A DNA stretch of 60,344 nucleotides from Candidatus Acidiferrales bacterium (GTDB taxonomy: Bacteria > Acidobacteriota > Terriglobia > Acidiferrales > UBA7541). Positions 1 to 8,855 of the stretch are shown piece by piece. A program made the translations under genes and the position numbers. Location of the stretch: assembly GCA_031296075.1 (NCBI GenBank), contig JARLGK010000222.1:1-60344 (forward strand). Direction: 5' to 3'. Numbering within the stretch: the stretch's first letter is position 1; every line of letters begins with the position of its first letter. The notes beneath the pieces were generated by a model that was not told the origin of the DNA, did not search any database, and saw only the letters and a program-made list of their open reading frames with translations.

Positions 1-242
1 AAACGGACGACGATATGGATGGCCTGGCTGGACTGCGAGCCACCCTCGGGATTGGCGATGGGAGTCGTGGTCGTGCCGGAGGTGGCGGTGCGCGATTCAA
101 TGCGGTAGCGGAGAACTTCGCCGGGAGAAAACCTGGGCGTGAAGCGCACGCGCTCGCGGCCGAAGGCGGCGAACGCCAGCACGAGCAGAGGAAAAACAAC
201 GAAGAGCGCGAAATGAATCGCATTTGTACGCCGCGACTGCAT
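1..242 (-). CDS. secreted protein of unknown function (5' part only)
   Basis: The reading frame runs from an ATG at 242 off the left edge of the window, so only the first 80 or so residues are visible. They begin with a short basic stretch (MQSRR), then a hydrophobic run (residues 9-28) that looks like a signal peptide. After it comes a mature start with the segment FSPGEVLRYRIESRT and a Thr/Ser-rich stretch. It lies 71 bases after the AsmA-like gene on the same strand and could be the last gene of that unit. No family is recognised from this fragment. The opposite-strand frame over the same bases is a shadow. Confidence 0.6.
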   Translation of the reverse strand, partial: MQSRRTNAIHFALFVVFPLLVLAFAAFGRERVRFTPRFSPGEVLRYRIESRTATSGTTTTPIANPEGGSQSSQAIHIVVR

Positions 243-313
243 CGAAGGAACGCTAGCACACGCGTCGGGACGAGGGAAGAGGGGCGAGGGATGAGGGCGA
301 GAACAAAACTGCG

Positions 314-2950
314 CTAGCGCGACCGACGGAGGGGCGGCTGAGGTAGCACGACTTTAGGCGCAGCGAGCGGTCCGGTGAGGCGAAATGAGTCACTCGGCGC
401 ATATTCAGTATCCGGATTCGCTGACCGAATCCGGAATCGCAGGTCGAGATTGCGGTTGAAATCCACGGTGCCAGAACCGCTCGCGAAGGTGTCCACGCTG
501 GTCGCCAAACTTAGGCTTTGAAAGTCAATTTTGCGGTGCGCACAGGAGAACGTCGCGGAGCCATTGCGAAATCTGGTGGATCCTATGTTGTCAGGCTGGC
601 CACCGAACGACTTTCGCAGATCAATGTTCAGGAACTCGGGGCCAGTGGCGCGGACACTGCCCTGACAGGTGAGTGACGCGACTAGATCGGCGCGAGAGGC
701 GCCGCGGGCATCGATTGAAATTTCCCCGGCAGCAGACTCCGCGCGGAGACCTGCGAGACTAGGTGTTGCGGCTATAAGCGATGGCATGTCCACGCGCGAA
801 AAATCCAAGTCGGCGCGATAGACGGGCGTGCCGCTCAGTTCTGCGTCGAGCGAGCCGGCGACTTGTCCGCCGTAGAATTGGCCGGTGGCATTCACGAGCG
901 CGATGTGGCGGCCGTCGATTTTGAGATCACCCTGCAGATGGCGGACGACCAAGGGGGCCAGAGTGAACTGATCGAGGGTGAGGCGTCCGCTCGCTCGCAG
1001 ATTTTCGGGCGCGGCACTCGTCGGGGAGCGCGGGTTAAGAAACGGCAGCATGCGGCCGAGAAAAGTCTCGCGCCATGCGGGATTGAGCCAACGGTCGAGA
1101 TCGGCGGCAGCGAGATGGTCTGCCGAGAGCGCGAATTGCCAATTGCCCGCGGGATCGCGGCTGTCGAGCGTACCGCTCCAGCGGGCGCCGAAGGCCTGTG
1201 CGGACTCGATCGTGATGTGGCGGGCTCCGGGCGTCCATTCCGTAGTCGCGTTGATGTCGCCGATCGGTTGATTCAGGAATGGCGCGCGCAATCCGGCAAC
1301 ACCCGGCCCGGCGCCCCAGTTGATAAATCCCACGGGCGGGGCCTGCCAAGGATACAGCCCGCCCTGCCAGAGGAGGTCCGCGCGAACAGGCCCCGAAATA
1401 TCCCAGCCGGCAGCGACATTCCATCCCATTGCGGCTGCGGCCGCGAGGACGTCGCGCACGTCGGAGACATTCCCGGAGATGCACATCGCGTTGGTCGCGC
1501 GGCGCCCCAGCTTCGCCGACGATTCAAATTGAAGCGCACTTCCTGGGGAGCCGAAGGCGAGCGAAACAGGCAAAAGGGAAACAAGGCCGCGATCGTAGCG
1601 AAACTGGAGCGGTCCCAAATGGGCGGGCCGGCGGAGGTTCGCAGCGGCGAAATCGACTCCGTCGCTCGACACGGTGGCGGAGACAAGGCGCAGCGGCCAA
1701 CGGACGGCGTCCGCTTGAAATTGCGCATGAACTTCCGCGCGGCCGAGCACCGAGACGCCCTCCGCGACGCCGGGATGAAATGCACGCAGCCAGGGGAGCA
1801 AGTCGCCGACGTCGAGGAGCGAGGAGAGCGTGAACTGCACTGGCGAGACTTTTTTAGACGCGGGCGTTCCCTCGGCGTTCCAGCGAATCCATCCGGAGGC
1901 GTGCGCGCTTGAGTGGGGAGCTTCCAGGGTCACGTCTGTCAACTCGATGCCCGACGCAGAGGGATTCCAATTCGTCCGAGCGATAAGATTTACAGACGGG
2001 CTGTCCGGCCGGAGCGCGAGATCCCAACGGTGGACCTGACGAAGCTCCGCGCGCCCCTGGATGGCCCAGCCGGCATCGCGATCGTTTGTGCGGGCGTTGA
2101 CAGCCATCGCGAGCGCGCCGCGGATGCCGGCATCATCTCGCCCGGCAAGGCGCAGCACATCCGAGATCGAGGCGTCGGTCCAGGAAATATCGAGCGCCGC
2201 GGGACGGAGCCGAGACGAGGTGCCGCCGAGATCGCCCGATAAATGAATCGTTCCGGCTTGCTGAACGACGACAGCAGCGCGCCAGGGAGTCGCATCGAGA
2301 TTCATGCGCCATCGGCCGGGGGCGTCCGTTTCGACCGCGCCGGTGACACCCACAAAAGCGAGGGGCAGCTTGTCGTCGCCATTCTTGAAGTTGATGCGCC
2401 CTCCGTCCACTTCAATCCTGCCGAATCGAAGCGGCGAAAACGGGAGCGAGGGCCCAACCGGCACCTTTGCCGGGAGGCTGCCGGACGGCTGCGGCAGCCA
2501 TTCTGCAAGATTCCAATCACCGCCCGCGTCGCGCACAAGATTCAGACTCGGCCGGTTGAGCGAGAGCGTCCCGAGCCGGACGTGGCCGCGAAGCAGGCTA
2601 GCCCAGCGCAGACGCACCGTCATTGACTCGGCGCGCAGGAAATATTCCTGGCCGAAGCGAGGATCTTCGCCGACGGTTACGGAGTTCGCTTCGAGCGCGG
2701 GTCCATCCCACAAGCTGAAATCATAACTGCCGACTTCGACCGGCCGTCCAAACGCCGCTTCGATTTGGGCGGTCAGGACTCTTCGCAGGCGCGTGTGCTG
2801 CATCGCGAGCGAAATTCCTTCGGAAGCAATCCACAAAAGAGCGAACAAAAGCAGTGTCCGCTTCAGCCATCGAATCCACGCGCGGGGCCGCGACTGAGCC
2901 GGTGGCAGGGATTCCGCGCGGGGGATGGCCCCCAAATAGGTGTCTGACAT
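314..2950 (-). CDS. AsmA-family envelope protein
   Basis: About 878 residues. There is one membrane segment near the N-terminus (TLLLFALLWIASEGISLAM) and then a long, beta-rich periplasmic part. The C-terminal third carries typical AsmA/DUF748-like repeats (GEISIDARGASRADLVASL, DLRFRIRSANPDTEY). Proteins of this superfamily span the periplasm and have been linked to phospholipid transport and outer-membrane assembly, but the exact role here is unknown. The frame can be extended to a TTG at 2983; I prefer the ATG at 2950, directly before MSDTYLG. Neither start has a strong Shine-Dalgarno. It follows lepB on the same strand with a gap of about 54 bases. Confidence 0.75.
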   Translation of the reverse strand: MSDTYLGAIPRAESLPPAQSRPRAWIRWLKRTLLLFALLWIASEGISLAMQHTRLRRVLTAQIEAAFGRPVEVGSYDFSLWDGPALEANSVTVGEDPRFGQEYFLRAESMTVRLRWASLLRGHVRLGTLSLNRPSLNLVRDAGGDWNLAEWLPQPSGSLPAKVPVGPSLPFSPLRFGRIEVDGGRINFKNGDDKLPLAFVGVTGAVETDAPGRWRMNLDATPWRAAVVVQQAGTIHLSGDLGGTSSRLRPAALDISWTDASISDVLRLAGRDDAGIRGALAMAVNARTNDRDAGWAIQGRAELRQVHRWDLALRPDSPSVNLIARTNWNPSASGIELTDVTLEAPHSSAHASGWIRWNAEGTPASKKVSPVQFTLSSLLDVGDLLPWLRAFHPGVAEGVSVLGRAEVHAQFQADAVRWPLRLVSATVSSDGVDFAAANLRRPAHLGPLQFRYDRGLVSLLPVSLAFGSPGSALQFESSAKLGRRATNAMCISGNVSDVRDVLAAAAAMGWNVAAGWDISGPVRADLLWQGGLYPWQAPPVGFINWGAGPGVAGLRAPFLNQPIGDINATTEWTPGARHITIESAQAFGARWSGTLDSRDPAGNWQFALSADHLAAADLDRWLNPAWRETFLGRMLPFLNPRSPTSAAPENLRASGRLTLDQFTLAPLVVRHLQGDLKIDGRHIALVNATGQFYGGQVAGSLDAELSGTPVYRADLDFSRVDMPSLIAATPSLAGLRAESAAGEISIDARGASRADLVASLTCQGSVRATGPEFLNIDLRKSFGGQPDNIGSTRFRNGSATFSCAHRKIDFQSLSLATSVDTFASGSGTVDFNRNLDLRFRIRSANPDTEYAPSDSFRLTGPLAAPKVVLPQPPLRRSR

Positions 2951-3004
2951 TGTGGATCGCGGTGAAACGAGAGCCGAGCCCAAGCCGGGCGGGCGGCGTT
3001 ACGA

Positions 3005-3823
3005 TCAGTGAACCTCGCGCAGCATCCTGTCCCAGCGCGTGCGGCTGGAGAGATGGACCAGCCCATCCTCGATGCCGCGGACGGCGCCGAGGAGACTTCT
3101 GTCATTGTAATCCTCAGCGGTCGCTTCGACCGACCAGTAAATCACCATGGGGCGGCCCATGATGGCGCGGCGGTCCACGAAACCCCAGTAGCGGCTGTCC
3201 CAACTCCGGTCGCGGTTATCCCCCATCACGAAATAATGATCGGCCGGCACGATTAACTCGCCGTTCCGAACAGAGCTGATAATTTGCTCCGACCATTCGG
3301 GACGCAACCCGAATCTCGAGAAAGCGCGATCGGAAGGAGGAAAGTTATCGGCGAAGGGATCGTCGGATGCAGGGTCGTGGACGACGTATGGCTCCGGCAA
3401 GAAATTACCGTTGACCAGAACTCGCTCGTTGACGATGCGGATGCGATCGCCGGGCAATCCGATCACGCGTTTGACGTAGTGCGGATGATCGTCGAAAGGA
3501 AACTTGAAAACGATGATATCCCCGCGGCGGACCGGCCGATAAGGAAGCAGCTTTTCGTACCAGGCGCCGCGCCCTCCGAAAATAAACTTGTTCACCAGCA
3601 GATGATCGCCGACAAGGAGAGTGGGTTCCATGGATTGCGAAGGAATCTTAAAGGCCTGCAGGACAAAAGTGGTTCCAAACAACGCCAGGAGGATGGTGAC
3701 GAGCAGCGACTCGAGAAAATCGGCGTAGCTGCTCTTCGGCCCGGCGGATCGCAACGGCGGGGCCGTCGAAACGGCATGCTCGGCTGAATCCGAAATTGAG
3801 GTTCCTGCGTCGAGCGATTCCAT
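3005..3823 (-). CDS. lepB: signal peptidase I
   Basis: 272 residues. It removes signal peptides from exported proteins on the outer face of the inner membrane. One membrane segment lies at about 38-58. Next comes the catalytic-serine box IPSQSMEPTLLVGDHLLVNK (nucleophile Ser64), then the general-base lysine in YVKRVIGLPGDR (Lys118). The conserved box GDNRDRSWDSRYWGFV follows near residue 200. All family boxes are present. The N-terminal 35 residues before the membrane segment are Ser/Ala-rich and not conserved. The ATG directly follows the rnc stop codon (TGA-ATG with no gap), so translational coupling with RNase III is likely. Confidence 0.95.
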   Translation of the reverse strand: MESLDAGTSISDSAEHAVSTAPPLRSAGPKSSYADFLESLLVTILLALFGTTFVLQAFKIPSQSMEPTLLVGDHLLVNKFIFGGRGAWYEKLLPYRPVRRGDIIVFKFPFDDHPHYVKRVIGLPGDRIRIVNERVLVNGNFLPEPYVVHDPASDDPFADNFPPSDRAFSRFGLRPEWSEQIISSVRNGELIVPADHYFVMGDNRDRSWDSRYWGFVDRRAIMGRPMVIYWSVEATAEDYNDRSLLGAVRGIEDGLVHLSSRTRWDRMLREVH

Positions 3824-4528
3824 TCAGGCGGTCTCGCCGCTCTGCGCCAGGGTTTCGAGCGCCAGCCTGGCTGCAGCCTGCTCCGCTTCCTTCTTGCTGA
3901 AGCCCTCGGACGCGGAAAGTTTGCGGCCTTCGTGCCAAACTTCGACCTCAAAGGTTTTACTGTGCTCCGGTCCGGATTCACTCCGAACGCGATAGTCGGC
4001 AGCGCCGAGGCCGCGCTGTTGAAGCCATTCCTGCAAGGCGGACTTGTGGTCGAGGCGTTCGAGTCCTTCGATGCCACCCGCCAGAGCGGGGTCGAGCAAA
4101 CTGCGGCGAAGAAAAGCAGCAGCGGCCGGCAAGCCAGCGTCGAGATAGATGGCGCCCACGACGGCTTCGTAGGCATCGGCAAGCAGCCGTTTCTTTTCTC
4201 GCCCGCCGGTCTTTTCCTCGCCGGGCCCCAGGCGCAAATAATCGCCGAGCTTCAAGCGCCGCGCCGCCCCGTGGATAGACGAGGCGCTCACCAGGCGCGC
4301 CAAGCCCTTGGAAAGCTGTCCGGCGTCCCAGTGAGGGGAAGATTCGAAAAGGTATTCGCTCGCGACCAAGCCGAGCACGCGATCGCCGAGGAATTCGAGG
4401 CGTTCATTATCAATCCCGCCAGCGGTCTGGCGATGCGAGCGGTGGGTGAGCGCGCGCTCGAGCCTTTCGGGCATCTCGAAACGGTGACCCAGGACCGCCT
4501 CAAGCTCGCCGCGCTCCTCTGCGGTCAT
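3824..4528 (-). CDS. rnc: ribonuclease III
   Basis: 234 residues, the usual family length. It cleaves double-stranded RNA in rRNA processing and mRNA decay. The N-terminal nuclease domain has the signature NERLEFLGDRVL (residues 41-52; Glu45 and Asp49 are metal-site residues) and the second acidic cluster DAYEAVVGAIYLDAG. The C-terminal double-stranded RNA-binding domain starts near 160 (DHKSALQEWLQQRGLG) and ends in KKEAEQAAARLALETL. The ATG at 4528 has an AAAGG about ten bases upstream. It sits between the TPR genes and lepB; rnc-lepB adjacency is common in bacteria. Confidence 0.96.
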   Translation of the reverse strand: MTAEERGELEAVLGHRFEMPERLERALTHRSHRQTAGGIDNERLEFLGDRVLGLVASEYLFESSPHWDAGQLSKGLARLVSASSIHGAARRLKLGDYLRLGPGEEKTGGREKKRLLADAYEAVVGAIYLDAGLPAAAAFLRRSLLDPALAGGIEGLERLDHKSALQEWLQQRGLGAADYRVRSESGPEHSKTFEVEVWHEGRKLSASEGFSKKEAEQAAARLALETLAQSGETA

Positions 4529-4548
4529 GGCCGGATCGCCTTTCTCCG

Positions 4549-5406
4549 CTACTTGGGTTGCGCCGCCTGCTTCCGGGCGTTGTCCGCGTTTTGCTTGCAG
4601 CGATCCTGCAGACCTCCCATGATCTGGGAACAGCGATTGAAAGCGTCGGCAGATTCGGGATAACGCTTCAAGCTCTGGAGGTCAATTCCGAGGACGTAGT
4701 AATCCGTTTGATCAGGGCTGGCAGCACCCTCAGTCGCCTGCTTCAGTTCCGACACCGAATCCTCGAGCCGTTGTCGCCGGAAATAGACGAGGCCGAGGCC
4801 GCTGTGGGCCTGACTGAGGGCCATCGCCTTGGACTGAGAAAATTGATCGTCCGTAAGGGTCGCTGGCTTGGGCATCGCGCCGATGAGTTCGATCGCGTGT
4901 TTTTCGTAGGTCTCGGCCTTGTCGAGGTTCTTCTGGGTGTCGGGATCGTCCGGGTTAATTACATGCGGAATCACCCAGCCGACCATGGTGAGAACGCTGA
5001 CATCGTCCGCGTTCAGTGCGAGAGCCTTGTCCGCATCCGCGTAGAAATTCTTCCAATCCTGCTTTGAGTAGTAAGCCTGCACGAGTCCCGCATACACGGA
5101 TTCGGCATAGTGGCTCGTCGGATACTTCTGGACGAAATCGTTGCCGAGCTGAATTCTGGTGTCCGCGGCCTGCGGGCCCGCGTCAAAGAAGGCCTTGTAA
5201 GCGGCTTCCTCCTGGGGATCAACCGCCGGAGGGGGCGTACTCATGGTCCGCTCTTTCAATTGTTGGTTCTGGTCGTCCTGCGCCTCTTTAGCCGGCTGAA
5301 GATTCGGATTGATGCCCTGCGCGGGGCAAGCCGTCGCAAGCCCGGCGCTGGCCGCGAGCGCAACTATCAGAATGCGAATTCCCATCGAGACGAATCGAGG
5401 CTTCAT
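4549..5406 (-). CDS. secreted TPR-repeat protein (paralogue 1)
   Basis: 285 residues from the ATG at 5406, which has AGGAAAAGGA upstream. The frame is open to 5496, but that would overlap the neighbouring gene. It has an N-terminal signal peptide (IRILIVALAASAGLATACPAQ) with a Cys near the cleavage point, so it may be a lipoprotein. Helical TPR-like repeats follow: YAGLVQAYYSKQDWKNFYAD, AHSGLGLVYFRRQRLEDSV and YYVLGIDLQSLKRYPESADA. It ends in RKQAAQPK, almost identical to the end of the gene just upstream, so the two are a tandem duplication. Function is unknown; scaffolding or complex assembly is typical for TPR proteins. Confidence 0.8.
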   Translation of the reverse strand: MKPRFVSMGIRILIVALAASAGLATACPAQGINPNLQPAKEAQDDQNQQLKERTMSTPPPAVDPQEEAAYKAFFDAGPQAADTRIQLGNDFVQKYPTSHYAESVYAGLVQAYYSKQDWKNFYADADKALALNADDVSVLTMVGWVIPHVINPDDPDTQKNLDKAETYEKHAIELIGAMPKPATLTDDQFSQSKAMALSQAHSGLGLVYFRRQRLEDSVSELKQATEGAASPDQTDYYVLGIDLQSLKRYPESADAFNRCSQIMGGLQDRCKQNADNARKQAAQPK

Positions 5407-5441
5407 TGTGCGTGTCCTTTTCCTGGGTTTTGGTTCGGTGC

Positions 5442-6314
5442 TTACCGCTTTGGCTGAGCCGCTTGCCTCTTTGCCAGGTCCGCGCTTTCCTTGCAACGAT
5501 CCTGCAGACCGCCGGCAATCTGGCCGCAGTGTCCGAACACATCCGCCGCTTCGGTAAAGCGGTCCAAGTTCTGCAGGTCTGTTCCCAATACAAAGAGATC
5601 GGTTTGGTCCGGATTCGGGTTGTTGTCCGTAGCCATTCGAAGCTGCGTGACGGAGTTACCGAAGTCGTTGCGGCGGAAATAGACGAGACCCAGAGCGCTG
5701 TGCGCCTGAATGGCCTTATCGGCTTTCGATGCAGCGAACTGAGCGTCCGTTAGGCCAGCCGGCTTGGGCATTTTCGCCAGAACGTCGATGGCGTGTTTCT
5801 CGCAAGTTTCGGCCTTGTTCAATTGCTCAGCCGCGTTATCGTCATGCGGATTGTAGACGTGCGGGATCACCCAACCGACTGAGGTGAGAACGTCCACGTC
5901 GTCGGGCTTGAGCGCCAGCGCTTTGTCGGCCGTCGCGTAGAAATTCTTCCAGTCCTGCTTGTCATAGTAGGCGTTCGTGAGGCCTGCATCCACGGCCTCG
6001 GCGAAGATGCTGGTGGGGTACTTATCAAGGAATGCGGTGCCGAGCTGGATCTTCTTGTCCGAATCCTCGGTGCGGAAAAAAGTATCGTACGCCTTCTGCT
6101 CTTTCGGATCGACTCTAACTCCGGGCGGTCTCTGCACGTCCGTCAGCTCATGGAGCTCGGTTTGCTGCCTGTCAGTTGAAGTTCCAACCGGAGATGACTG
6201 CTGGCGGCTGCCACCCCCACCCATCTGCGCGTGCAAAAGCGCCGCTACGAAGAAGGGGGCCGTGAAAGTAACGAACAGGACCCTAATTGCAAAGCGCATA
6301 GATGAGATCTTCAC
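5442..6314 (-). CDS. secreted TPR-repeat protein (paralogue 2)
   Basis: 290 residues. I chose the GTG at 6314 because GGGAAGGA lies eight bases upstream. Other starts are a GTG at 6350 and an ATG at 6299. A signal peptide (IRVLFVTFTAPFFVAALLHAQ) is followed by a Gly/Ser/Gln-rich linker and the same repeat architecture as paralogue 1. Shared elements include TNAYYDKQDWKNFYATADKA, VGWVIPHV and SALGLVYFRRNDF. The C-terminus LAKRQAAQPKR matches its neighbour. The gap to paralogue 1 is 35 bases, so the two are probably co-transcribed. The substrate or partner cannot be read from the sequence. Confidence 0.8.
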   Translation of the reverse strand: MKISSMRFAIRVLFVTFTAPFFVAALLHAQMGGGGSRQQSSPVGTSTDRQQTELHELTDVQRPPGVRVDPKEQKAYDTFFRTEDSDKKIQLGTAFLDKYPTSIFAEAVDAGLTNAYYDKQDWKNFYATADKALALKPDDVDVLTSVGWVIPHVYNPHDDNAAEQLNKAETCEKHAIDVLAKMPKPAGLTDAQFAASKADKAIQAHSALGLVYFRRNDFGNSVTQLRMATDNNPNPDQTDLFVLGTDLQNLDRFTEAADVFGHCGQIAGGLQDRCKESADLAKRQAAQPKR

Positions 6315-6375
6315 TCGTATCGTCCTTCCCTCACCCGGCTGTTTCTTCACTAAACCTTAGCATGAGACGGCCAGT

Positions 6376-8055
6376 TCACGGCTGCGGTTGCTGGTTTTCG
6401 CCGGGGCGAGCTGCGGGCTTATAAGCCGTCTCGACGCCGCTCTGCGCCGCGACCCGGGCAGCCTCGGGCGCTCCATCCACGGTGAGTGCCGCCTGGTATT
6501 CGTTGACCGCCAGTTCGCGGTCGTCCTGCAGATCGTGGATGCGCCCGAGGTAAACGTGCGACCAGGCCAGAATAGACGGATTCGCCGCCTCGACCGCGCC
6601 GCCGGCCCCCGGCGGCGCCGAACTCCGCGCAGAGACAAGTTGCTCGAAAAGATATTTGGCGCGATCTCCCTGGCCGGAGAGCACAGATGCGATCGCCAGA
6701 CCGTAGACCACTCGCGAATCGTTCGGGTATTTCGCGAGGGCGGTTTGAAACGTTGCTGTGGCCGCCTCGGTATCTTTGTTCGCGATTTGGCGATTGCCCT
6801 CGGTAATCCAACGCTCCAGCTCGGCGGGTTGCGCCGCGTCGTTTCCGCCCTGCTCGCCCGGCGCGGGCGCAGCGTCGACGGAGGCAAACGTCACTCCCTG
6901 AAAGCGCTTCTGCTCCGCCTGGACGTCAATGCCCGTCAGGAGACCTGGGAAATAGTACGACATCGCGGGCGCATCCTTTTCGAACTTCTGTAACTGGGCG
7001 ACCAGAGGGCGCACCAGGATGAAACCCGATTCATCCGTTTTCTTGAGTTCCGCTTCGAGCCGGTCCCCCGAGAGACGGCGGAGGCGCAATTCCACGGCCT
7101 TGATCAAACACTCATCCATGAGCGAGACGAAATCATCGTGATATTCCACCGGGAGCTGCGGCGCTCGAGCGGCCACGTTCAGAAGCGCGCGCTTGGTATC
7201 CACGACCGGGCGATAACGCAGCACGAAACGGTCGAGCATGAAGTGAAGGTAGGCGTGCTGAATCGTGTCTACCGATGCATCGGAGAGGCTACCGACGACG
7301 ATCGCGTAATGGTCGCCAGAGTTGCGGAAATTCGTGCGAGCTCCAACGAGTGGCTCGACATAGACCGTGAACGCGCGCCCATTGGCCGGCTTCTCAATCT
7401 CACGCAGGTAGGCGTCGGAAACGGTCACGATCCTGCGCACGACGGAGCGAAAGCGCACGATGACGGGTCCGGACTCCGGCTCAATCTGGGCCCAGCGAGC
7501 GCCAAGGTTCGCCTCCAAGTAAAAACTGGCGAGGAGTTGCTGGAAACCGTCGATGGTCAGCACAGACGGCGGAATCTGATCACGGTTGGCCGGCAATTGA
7601 AAGCTTGGGGGAAGATCGGCAACCAGGGCGAACGTCATGTACGGTGAAAGCGTTTCGGTGGAACTCGCCAAAGCGTGGTCCCTGTAAAACTGGCGGACGG
7701 CTTCCGTCGCTGGCCCTCGCATCTTGAGCAAGTCCTCGCGAAGCGCAAGCCGCGCGGGCATCTCGGCGAGCGTGCTTTCATCCGCGTCAAAACCCGCGGC
7801 GTCCAACGCGCACATCGTTGCGAAAATCTGCGGACTTGCCTCGACACTAATGCCCGTCGCGTTGGCGGGCTCGGCTTGCTGCGCTTGCGAATTGCGCGCC
7901 GAGGAGCCAATCCCGATGCCAGCGACGACGAGCACGAAGGCGAAACACGCACTGGTCAGTTTGTGGGCGGACTTTCGGATGGGCAGTCTCCTCAACGAAT
8001 GCGCCTCTTGGGATTCCGTTCGATGGACAAGCGTTGCCCCAGCTAGTCGCGGCAC
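6376..8055 (-). CDS. TPR-containing secreted protein of unknown function
   Basis: About 559 residues if the GTG at 8055 is used. The start is uncertain: in-frame TTG codons closer to the signal peptide (SACFAFVLVVAGIGIGSSA) have AAGAGG or GAGGAG nearby. The middle part (about 60-390) matches no family I can name; it has an alternation of helices and a conserved-looking block YAIVVGSLSDASVDTIQHAYLH. The C-terminal part (about 420-540) is TPR-like: GNRQIANKDTEAATATFQTA, then VYGLAIASVLSGQGDRAKYL and HVYLGRIHDLQDDRELAVNE. It is on the same strand as the two smaller TPR genes and 62 bases upstream of the nearer one. Confidence 0.75.
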   Translation of the reverse strand: MPRLAGATLVHRTESQEAHSLRRLPIRKSAHKLTSACFAFVLVVAGIGIGSSARNSQAQQAEPANATGISVEASPQIFATMCALDAAGFDADESTLAEMPARLALREDLLKMRGPATEAVRQFYRDHALASSTETLSPYMTFALVADLPPSFQLPANRDQIPPSVLTIDGFQQLLASFYLEANLGARWAQIEPESGPVIVRFRSVVRRIVTVSDAYLREIEKPANGRAFTVYVEPLVGARTNFRNSGDHYAIVVGSLSDASVDTIQHAYLHFMLDRFVLRYRPVVDTKRALLNVAARAPQLPVEYHDDFVSLMDECLIKAVELRLRRLSGDRLEAELKKTDESGFILVRPLVAQLQKFEKDAPAMSYYFPGLLTGIDVQAEQKRFQGVTFASVDAAPAPGEQGGNDAAQPAELERWITEGNRQIANKDTEAATATFQTALAKYPNDSRVVYGLAIASVLSGQGDRAKYLFEQLVSARSSAPPGAGGAVEAANPSILAWSHVYLGRIHDLQDDRELAVNEYQAALTVDGAPEAARVAAQSGVETAYKPAARPGENQQPQP

Positions 8056-8156
8056 TCCCGCCCCAGGAACCCACTACTACGCTCGAACTCTAGCGAGCCG
8101 AGGATACGGAGTCAAGAATCGCGACGAACCACGAAGAGACGGATCCAATCCGGAGA

Positions 8157-8855
8157 TTAGCCGCGAACGCGGACTTGACTGAAGCTGAGCAGAACGCGCC
8201 CGCCACCCATGGGACGCCCGAAACCCAATTGAGGACGGAAACGGGTGAACAGGAGAACCTGGTCAAGCTGACGCTGAATGACCGCGTCGTTCGGACCGGC
8301 AAGAATCTTGTAAAACAAAACCTCTCCTTGAGCGTTTAGCGTGGCCTCGATCAACAGCGGGCTGGAGTCTGCGTGACCGTCTGTGCGGCCGATACCCGGG
8401 ACCTCAAACGGGGCCAGCCTTTCAAGCTGCGCCGGCTGCACCAAATTCAACGGGAGATCGTCCGCCTCAACACGGCCGATCGGCATGCCCACCAGCATGC
8501 TCTGCACAACCAGCATAAAAACAGCGACGGCCGTCAACACGCCGCCCGTGGCGGGAACGGCGAGCGGCTCGAGAATATTCTGGGAGACGAGAAGAGCGCG
8601 CGCCCACCATCGGCCGACGAAGGCCCACGGTGAGCGCACTTGCGAAGCCTGCATGCGAATCTGTTCAGCCAAGCCAGGCGGCGCATCGACGGGCCGGAGG
8701 TTCGCGAGATGCGTTGCCAGCAGGCGATAGCGCGCCAGCTGCTGCCGGCAATCATGGCAAGAATTCAGATGTTCGCGCAGAAGGACGCGATCACGCGCAC
8801 GGATGGCTCCGTCGACGTAGCCGGACAGACGCCGTTGCGCTTTGCGGCAATTCAT
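8157..8855 (-). CDS. zinc-finger anti-sigma factor
   Basis: 232 residues. The N-terminal ZAS-type domain has HLNSCHDCRQQL, the His-X3-Cys-X2-Cys motif of anti-sigma factors that hold ECF sigma factors at the membrane. A membrane segment follows at about 100-125 (GGVLTAVAVFMLVVQSMLVG). The C-terminal part, presumably periplasmic, resembles a TonB-C-like fold (IEATLNAQGEVLFYKILAGP). The ATG overlaps the stop of the sigma gene by four bases (ATGA), which supports coupled expression and a cognate pair. The signal is unknown. Confidence 0.85.
   Translation of the reverse strand: MNCRKAQRRLSGYVDGAIRARDRVLLREHLNSCHDCRQQLARYRLLATHLANLRPVDAPPGLAEQIRMQASQVRSPWAFVGRWWARALLVSQNILEPLAVPATGGVLTAVAVFMLVVQSMLVGMPIGRVEADDLPLNLVQPAQLERLAPFEVPGIGRTDGHADSSPLLIEATLNAQGEVLFYKILAGPNDAVIQRQLDQVLLFTRFRPQLGFGRPMGGGRVLLSFSQVRVRG

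Noticed and set aside
15-317. 100-residue plus-strand frame at the left edge
   Set aside because: Antisense to a better minus-strand frame with signal peptide; composition is typical of a shadow.
863-1912. Long open frame on the plus strand
   Set aside because: Antisense shadow of the AsmA-like gene, caused by high GC; Arg/Gly-rich with no family pattern.
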